Made by a program: the position numbers and the translations under genes
DNA from: an uncultured Sphingomonas sp.
GTDB lineage: Bacteria > Pseudomonadota > Alphaproteobacteria > Sphingomonadales > Sphingomonadaceae
NCBI GenBank assembly: GCA_934555855.1
Contig: CAKTFL010000077.1
Span: forward strand, 1 to 8,338
DNA length: 8,338 bases
Reading direction: 5' to 3'
Notes under the pieces: model-generated
Told to the model about the DNA's origin: nothing
The model's input: the letters and a program-made list of their open reading frames with translations, nothing else
Databases searched by the model: none
Shown here: piece by piece, positions 1 through 5,080 of the stretch
How the letters are laid out: the number at the start of each line of letters is the position of its first letter
Numbering within the stretch: the first letter of the stretch is position 1

Positions 1-2
1 GC

Positions 3-23
3 GCGCGGGATCACCTCCCGCGC
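3..23. repeat. Short GC-rich inverted repeat at window edge
   Basis: An 8-bp perfect inverted repeat (GCGCGGGA at 3-10, TCCCGCGC at 16-23) surrounds a 5-base loop. No T-run follows it on either strand, so it is not a standard terminator by itself. No stop codon occurs in any plus-strand frame of the first 35 bases, so whether this is the end of an upstream gene or intergenic sequence cannot be decided here. Short GC-only palindromes are common by chance in DNA of this composition. Confidence 0.3.
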
Positions 24-35
24 CGCTTCGCCGAC

Positions 36-79
36 AAACGAAAGGGCCGCCCGGAGAGATCCGGGCGGCCCTTTCGTTT
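36..79. terminator. Strong, probably bidirectional intrinsic terminator
   Basis: A perfect 19-bp inverted repeat (arms 36-54 and 61-79) encloses a 6-base loop (55-60). The core is a very GC-rich stem, and the outer part is AAACGAAA on one side and TTTCGTTT on the other. Reading either strand, the GC stem is followed by T-rich sequence (CCCTTTCGTTTT on the plus strand, CCCTTTCGTTTG on the minus strand), so it can work in both directions. It begins 20 bases downstream of the stop of the minus-strand small gene at 99-176, which it would terminate. It could also end a plus-strand gene lying to the left of the window. Confidence 0.82.
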
Positions 80-98
80 TCGGCGGCTGTCGCGATGA

Positions 99-176
99 TC
101 AGGGGCAGGAAATGCACGCGCCGACCACGGCGGTCAGCGGGATCAGGGCCAGCACGATCGGGAAAATGGTCTTCAT
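99..176 (-). CDS. Tiny signal-like peptide with lipobox and CxxC (25 aa, unrecognised)
   Basis: This minus-strand reading frame runs from an ATG at 176-174 to a TGA at 101-99 and encodes 25 residues. The start is MKTIF, followed by an uninterrupted hydrophobic segment (about residues 4-20). It ends VVGAC-ISC-P, with Cys21 in a lipobox-like context (V-G-A-C) and Cys24 completing a CxxC pair. If processed as a lipoprotein, only five residues (CISCP) would remain, similar in scale to very small entericidin-type lipoproteins but without their usual tail. It could also stay as a small membrane peptide. Support for a real gene: a coherent signal-like composition and a strong terminator 20 bases beyond the stop. 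Against: only a weak ribosome-binding match (CCGGA close to the ATG), no clear promoter, and short length. I do not recognise the family and assign no function. Confidence 0.5.
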   Translation of the reverse strand: MKTIFPIVLALIPLTAVVGACISCP

Positions 177-331
177 GATCCGGTCTCGCAGAAGAAACGG
201 TTGAACTGCCTCTTCCACTACAATGCACATGGATCGACAAAGTTGCTCGCCGATGAACGGCTAGGGCAATGCCACCCCCACCGTACCGTTCCGGCACGAC
301 CGACGCTGCCGCTCAGAGGTGAAGTAACCGC

Positions 332-353
332 ACACCCGGCCTTCGCCGGGGTG
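332..353. repeat. REP-like extragenic palindrome (CCCGGC-CTTC-GCCGGG)
   Basis: CCCGGC (335-340), loop CTTC (341-344) and GCCGGG (345-350) form a 6-bp stem. It extends to two more pairs (A334-T352, C333-G353) if G351 is bulged. This resembles the short palindrome that, from memory, is scattered between genes in sphingomonad genomes (CCCCGGC, CTTC, GCCGGGG and variants). Only one copy is visible here, so that it is a dispersed repeat is inference. Confidence 0.45.
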
Positions 354-481
354 GATACGACGATACGCGTTGGCGGTCATCGGAACCGCTGTCCTACAAC
401 CCACGTCCTGCGCTAGCCCGGTTTCCATGGCCGCCGCGCTCGCCTCGATCCTGCTGCTCCGATCGCTCCTGTCGCGCATCT

Positions 482-520
482 GGAACCGGAAAGATCAAGG
501 GGGACATAGTGTCCGGTTCC
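482..520. repeat. 9-bp inverted repeat downstream of mutL with nested GGACA/TGTCC palindrome
   Basis: GGAACCGGA (482-490) and TCCGGTTCC (512-520) are perfect inverted repeats separated by 21 bases. A second, mutually exclusive palindrome, GGACA-TAG-TGTCC (502-514), overlaps the right arm, so two alternative foldings are possible. It lies about 60 bases beyond the mutL stop in the direction of mutL transcription. There is no T-run, so it is not a textbook terminator. It could be an RNA 3'-end structure or a protein-binding palindrome. Nothing in the sequence decides between these. Confidence 0.4.
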
Positions 521-521
521 G

Positions 522-548
522 CGTTCCGGGTCCGCGCCGACCGGAACG
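522..548. repeat. 8-bp inverted repeat CGTTCCGG/CCGGAACG
   Basis: CGTTCCGG (522-529) and CCGGAACG (541-548) pair perfectly across an 11-base loop. The element starts two bases after the 482-520 inverted repeat and reuses the same GGAAC/GTTCC word. It begins about 30 bases downstream of the mutL stop on the minus strand, so it may protect the mutL mRNA 3' end or act as a weak terminator. There is no T-tract on either side. Confidence 0.35.
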
Positions 549-579
549 AATCAGACGCCCCGCCCAGGCCGGCCGCCCG

Positions 580-2352
580 CTATCGGCGGCCGAACAGCTT
601 CTCGATATCGCCGTGCGCCAACTTGATCCAGGTCGGACGGCCATGGTTGCACTGGCCCGAATGGGGCGTGGCCTCCATCTCGCGAAGCAGCGCGTTCATC
701 TCGGTCACCGACAGGATGCGCCCGGCCCGCACCGATCCATGGCAGGCCATCGTTGCCGCGACATGATCGAGCCGCTCGCGGAGCGACAGCGCCTGGTCAT
801 AGGCGGTGAGCTCGTCCGCCAGGTCGGCGACCAGCCCCGCGACGTCCGCCGTGCCGAGCAGCGCGGGCGTCGCGCGGACCAGCATCGCGCGCGGCCCGAA
901 CCGCTCCAGCTCCAAGCCGTAATCGGCCAGCTCCGCCGCGCGCGCGTCCAGCCGGTCGCAGCCGGGCTCGTCCAGCTCGACCACTTCGGGGATCAGCAGC
1001 GCCTGCGCCGCGACACGCCCGCCCGCGAGCGCTGCCCGCATACGTTCCAGCACCAGCCGCTCATGCGCGGCGTGCTGGTCGACCAGCACCAGCCCGTCCT
1101 CGCTTTCCGCGACGATATAGGTCTTGGCGACCTGCCCCCGCGCGACGCCGAGCGGGAATTGCACGGTGGACGGCGGCTCCGCGCGGGCGGGCTCGGCGCG
1201 AGCGGCCGGAGGTGGCGCGAAAAAGCCGGGCCGGCGATCCGCAACGCGGTCGAGCAGCGACACGGAGGCGAAGGGGTCATCCGGAAAAGGCGCGGCAGCC
1301 TGCCCCATGCCAACCGGCTCGGGCCGCCACAGGTCCTGCATCTGGGTGACGGCCGGGCGGGCGGAGCGATGCCCCGCCTCGTCCAGCGCCCGGCGCAGGC
1401 CAGATACCACCATCCCACGGATCATCGCCGGCTCGCGGAACCGTACCTCGGTCTTGGCGGGATGGACGTTCACATCGACCTCGGACGGGGGCAGGTCCAG
1501 GAACAGCGCCACCACCGCGTGGCGATCACGCGGCAGCATCTCCGCATAGGCACCCCGGATCGCGCCGATCAGCAGCCGGTCCTTCACCGGGCGGCCGTTG
1601 ACGAATAGATACTGGTGGTCCGCGACGCCGCGATTGTAGGTCGGCAGGCTCGCCACACCGCCGAGCACGATCCCGTCCCGCTCAAGATTCACCGCGACCG
1701 AATTGCCGGCGAGCGCGCGGTCAGTGAGGCCCGCGACTCGGCCCGGCCGATCCTCGGGCGACGTCGCCGCCAGCACGCGCCGGCCGTCATGCTCGACCGA
1801 AAAGCCGATGTCTGGCCGCGCCATGGCCAGCCGGCGCACCGTGTCGAGACAGGCGGCATATTCCGCGCGCGGGGAACGCAGGAACTTGCGGCGGGCGGGA
1901 ACGCGCGTGAAAAGCTCCTCCACAAGGATGCGGGTACCCGGCGGCAGTGCGGCGGGGCCTTCGCCCGCCAGCTGGCCGTTATCGACCACCCGCCGCCAGC
2001 CGTCCGAGCCGCGAACCCGGCTTTCCACCGTCAGCCGCGCGACGCTGGCGATGGAGGGCAGCGCCTCGCCGCGAAAGCCCAGCGTCGCCACCGCCTCGAT
2101 CGCTTCATCGGGCAGCTTGGAGGTCGCGTGGCGCTCCAGCGCCAGCGCCATGTCGGCCGGTGCCATGCCGCAGCCGTCATCCGCCACCTCGATACGGGTA
2201 AGGCCGCCTTCCGACAGGGACACGGCAATGCGAGTCGCTCCGGCGTCGATCGCGTTCTCGACCAGTTCCTTCAACGCGCTGGCCGGTCTTTCCACCACTT
2301 CACCCGCAGCGATGCGATTGACGAGGTGCTCTGGCAGGCGTCGTATTGACAT
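580..2352 (-). CDS. mutL: DNA mismatch repair protein MutL (endonuclease type)
   Basis: MutL couples mismatch recognition by MutS to strand incision and excision. The product is 590 aa. An N-terminal GHKL ATPase occupies roughly residues 1-330: KELVENAIDAG (28-38, with catalytic Glu29 and Mg-binding Asn33), DDGCGM (58-63), RHATSKL (74-80), GFRGEAL (92-98) and NVHPAKTEVRF (295-305, Lys300 being the conserved ATP-contact lysine). A Pro/Ala/Arg-rich linker (about 330-400) leads to the C-terminal dimerisation domain. That domain carries the metal-dependent endonuclease motif DQHAx2Ex4E (Asp425 to Glu436), ACHGSVRAG (536-544), CNHGRP (568-573) and a terminal FGR (587-589). This is the nicking-competent type expected where MutH is absent. 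The ATG at 2352 is chosen because family homology begins there and AGGG lies 8 bases upstream. An in-frame start at 2490 would add 46 unrelated residues and run into mreB promoter space. It is divergent from mreB, with no functional link expected. Confidence 0.97.
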   Translation of the reverse strand: MSIRRLPEHLVNRIAAGEVVERPASALKELVENAIDAGATRIAVSLSEGGLTRIEVADDGCGMAPADMALALERHATSKLPDEAIEAVATLGFRGEALPSIASVARLTVESRVRGSDGWRRVVDNGQLAGEGPAALPPGTRILVEELFTRVPARRKFLRSPRAEYAACLDTVRRLAMARPDIGFSVEHDGRRVLAATSPEDRPGRVAGLTDRALAGNSVAVNLERDGIVLGGVASLPTYNRGVADHQYLFVNGRPVKDRLLIGAIRGAYAEMLPRDRHAVVALFLDLPPSEVDVNVHPAKTEVRFREPAMIRGMVVSGLRRALDEAGHRSARPAVTQMQDLWRPEPVGMGQAAAPFPDDPFASVSLLDRVADRRPGFFAPPPAARAEPARAEPPSTVQFPLGVARGQVAKTYIVAESEDGLVLVDQHAAHERLVLERMRAALAGGRVAAQALLIPEVVELDEPGCDRLDARAAELADYGLELERFGPRAMLVRATPALLGTADVAGLVADLADELTAYDQALSLRERLDHVAATMACHGSVRAGRILSVTEMNALLREMEATPHSGQCNHGRPTWIKLAHGDIEKLFGRR

Positions 2353-2376
2353 GGATGAAGCCCTAGACCAATCGGC

Positions 2377-3557
<1,181 letters not shown>

Positions 3558-3647
3558 TCAGACGGTTCTTCAATCCCGCCGCTCGGTGGGGGCGGAGGTT
3601 TCAGGTCAACAGGGATGATGAGCGGGACATTGCCCTTCATGATCGGC

Positions 3648-3709
3648 TGCGCGGCCGGACCTCTGCCCCTGCCGGGGCGGTAGCCGCCGGAGGGCCGGAT
3701 GGCCGCGCA
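3648..3709 (+). promoter_or_regulatory. Foldable mreC translation-initiation region
   Basis: The mreC ribosome-binding site GGAGG (3689-3693) lies 5 bases before the ATG. Upstream, CCTCT (3660-3664) is complementary to it, counting one G-U pair. Outside this, TGCGCGGCC (3648-3656) pairs perfectly with GGCCGCGCA (3701-3709), the latter including the G of the start codon. Inside it, GCCCC/GGGGC (3665-3669, 3674-3678) closes a 4-base loop. All three helices are nested and compatible, so the RNA could hide both the ribosome-binding site and the start. No ligand or protein partner is suggested, and high G+C makes chance pairing easy. Confidence 0.3.
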
Positions 3710-4565
3710 TCGCGATCGTCGCACCGGCTTCTCTCGCCGGCGGCAGAACCTCGTCTTCCTGGGCTATGTCCTGGCCGTGGCCGGGGCCCTGGTGGGCGCG
3801 GCGCTGCTCGTCATCTCGCGTTTCGACCCTCCCCTGTTCGCGGCGCTGCGGATGAGCGCGGCGTCGGTCACTGCGCCCGTGTCGTCCGGTGCGGCAGCGG
3901 CCGGCCGCGGACTGTGGTCGGTGCCCGACGCGATCAGCACGCACTTCTTCGTCCGCGAAGAGAACAGCCGGCTGCGCGCGGCGGTCGCCCGCGACCGGGC
4001 GCTTGTCCTGCGGGCGCGCAGCATCGCCTATGAAAACCGGCGGCTACGCACGCTGCTCGCGCTGCGTGACCGGGATGTGACGACCGTCGTCGCGGCAAGG
4101 CTGGTCAGCTCCTCCGCCTCGAGCGGCCGCCGGTTCGCCTTGCTCAATGCGGGCCGGCTCCAGGGCGTTCAGGCGGGAATGCCGGTGCGCGGGCCGCTCG
4201 GGCTGATCGGCCGGGTCACGGAGACGGGTCCCTGGGTTGCCCGCGTGCTGCTGGTCAGCGATCCCGAAAGCATCGTGCCGGTGCGCCGCACGCGCGACGG
4301 GTTGCCGGCAATCGCGGTCGGCCGCGGCGATGGCCGCATCGACCTCAGGTCGGTCAACGTCGCCAATGCCCGCTTTCAGCCCGGCGACCTGTTCGTCACG
4401 ACCGGCACCGGCGGCATCTACGTCCCTAACGTCCCGGTCGCGCGTGTCGAGAAGGGCGGCGCCGATACGGTGATCGCCGACACGCTTGCCGCTCCCGACA
4501 CCCTCGACGTGGCGCTGGTGCAGCGCCTGTTCATGCCGGTGCCGCCACCATCAGGCCGGCCATGA
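3699..4565 (+). CDS. mreC: Rod shape-determining protein MreC
   Basis: MreC is a bitopic inner-membrane protein whose periplasmic part binds PBP2 and is thought to activate the RodA-PBP2 synthase. The 288-aa product fits: a basic cytoplasmic N-terminus (MAAHRDRRTGFSRRR), one membrane span (about residues 18-40), then a polar helical stretch rich in Glu/Arg/Leu (about 84-122) that would be the dimerising coiled coil. The beta-rich periplasmic core follows (about 128-275), with family-typical VNAGRLQGVQAGMPV-like (here LLNAGRLQGVQAGMPV, 148-163), GLIGRV (168-173), VLLVSDPES (183-191) and FQPGDLFVTTGTGGIYVPNVPV (226-247) segments. The start is set by GGAGG 5 bases upstream of the ATG. The stop TGA overlaps the mreD ATG by four bases (ATGA), implying translational coupling. 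Confidence 0.95.
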   Translation: MAAHRDRRTGFSRRRQNLVFLGYVLAVAGALVGAALLVISRFDPPLFAALRMSAASVTAPVSSGAAAAGRGLWSVPDAISTHFFVREENSRLRAAVARDRALVLRARSIAYENRRLRTLLALRDRDVTTVVAARLVSSSASSGRRFALLNAGRLQGVQAGMPVRGPLGLIGRVTETGPWVARVLLVSDPESIVPVRRTRDGLPAIAVGRGDGRIDLRSVNVANARFQPGDLFVTTGTGGIYVPNVPVARVEKGGADTVIADTLAAPDTLDVALVQRLFMPVPPPSGRP

Positions 4566-5080
4566 GCGACCATGTCGATTATCGCCCCTTCGCTCCGACG
4601 CTGCCGCGGTCGCGTGCACGGGCACTGCCCTGGGCAACCGTCATCGCGGGCTCGACGCTGACGGCCTGGCCGGTCGTCGCCGGCGTTCCGCTACTTCCCC
4701 CGTTCGGCCTGTTGATGCTGCTGAGCTGGCGGCTGCTCGCCCCGTTCGCGCTCAGGCGCTGGGCAGCGGCACCGTTGGGCTTCGCCGACGACCTCCTCAG
4801 CGGGCAGCCGCTGGGCAGCGCGGTCCTGCTCTGGTCCTTGTGCTTCCTGATGATCGACCTGATCGAACAGCGGCTGGTCTTTCGCGACTTCTGGCAGGAC
4901 TGGCTGATCGGCAGCGGTGCCGTCGCCTTCTGCCTGCTGGCCGGACGCCTGGTCGCCGTGCCGATCGGCGCGCCGGTTGACATGGCGATTCTAGCGCAGA
5001 TCATCATCGCGATCACGCTGTTGCCCGCCGCAGCGCGCCTGGTAGCCTGGATCGACCGCAAACGGGCCTTGGCCGCATGA
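4562..5080 (+). CDS. mreD: Rod shape-determining protein MreD
   Basis: MreD is the small polytopic inner-membrane partner of MreB and MreC in the elongasome. The 172-aa product is of normal length and mostly hydrophobic, with about five likely membrane segments (roughly residues 23-42, 46-62, 85-101, 115-133 and 139-158). The central GFADDLLSGQPLG (73-85) matches the family's most recognisable motif (G-x-x-DLLSG-x-PLG). A polar N-terminus (1-21) and a basic C-terminal tail (IDRKRAL) flank the core. Its ATG overlaps the mreC stop (ATGA) and its own stop overlaps the next ATG in the same way. The sequence of MreD proteins is poorly conserved, so position between mreC and the PBP2 gene is strong supporting evidence. 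Confidence 0.93.
   Translation: MSDHVDYRPFAPTLPRSRARALPWATVIAGSTLTAWPVVAGVPLLPPFGLLMLLSWRLLAPFALRRWAAAPLGFADDLLSGQPLGSAVLLWSLCFLMIDLIEQRLVFRDFWQDWLIGSGAVAFCLLAGRLVAVPIGAPVDMAILAQIIIAITLLPAAARLVAWIDRKRALAA

Larger units (their letters stand above)
177..579. other. 403-bp intergenic region without a convincing gene
   Basis: This lies between the small minus-strand gene and the 3' end of mutL. Open frames on both strands lack ribosome-binding sites and resemble no known protein. The minus-strand frame across 261-479 runs through the palindrome at 332-353, which argues against coding. What it does hold is palindromic structure: a REP-like hairpin (332-353), an inverted repeat with 9-bp arms (482-520) and one with 8-bp arms (522-548), the last two sharing GGAAC/GTTCC words. 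Further copies of that word occur at 287-294 and 381-388. The promoter of the 99-176 gene should lie in the left part, but I could not find a good -35/-10 pair. No T-tailed terminator for mutL is visible near 580. Confidence 0.6.

Noticed and set aside
201..416. 71-codon plus-strand frame starting with TTG
   Set aside because: No ribosome-binding site, random-looking composition, crosses the same palindrome.
261..479. 72-codon minus-strand frame between mutL and the small gene
   Set aside because: No ribosome-binding site, no recognisable motif, and it reads straight through the REP-like palindrome at 332-353.
515..527. Alphaproteobacterial LexA box (GTTC-N7-GTTC)
   Set aside because: The two GTTC words here are spaced by 3 bases, not 7.
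382..547. GGAAC words as -35 elements of EcfG (general stress sigma) promoters
   Set aside because: I checked each copy for GTT 16-17 bases downstream on the proper strand. The best is CGTC at 404-407 after the copy at 382, and none matches the expected cGTT.
370..1608. Long plus-strand open frame (over 400 codons) opposite mutL
   Set aside because: It lies antisense to the well-supported mutL, has no ribosome-binding site, and its Arg/Gln/His-rich composition is typical of a shadow frame in GC-rich DNA.
2346..2351. Perfect TTGACA hexamer on the plus strand as a -35 for mreB
   Set aside because: No acceptable -10 occurs at 15-18 bases (the sequence there is ACCAATCGG-like), and it overlaps the mutL start codon. 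A TATATG at 2458-2463 has no good -35 either. The mreB promoter stays unassigned.
3615..3683. 22-codon plus-strand frame between mreB and mreC, a possible leader peptide
   Set aside because: The GGAGG at 3594-3598 is 16 bases from the ATG, too far, and nothing closer is convincing. The peptide has no recognisable feature.
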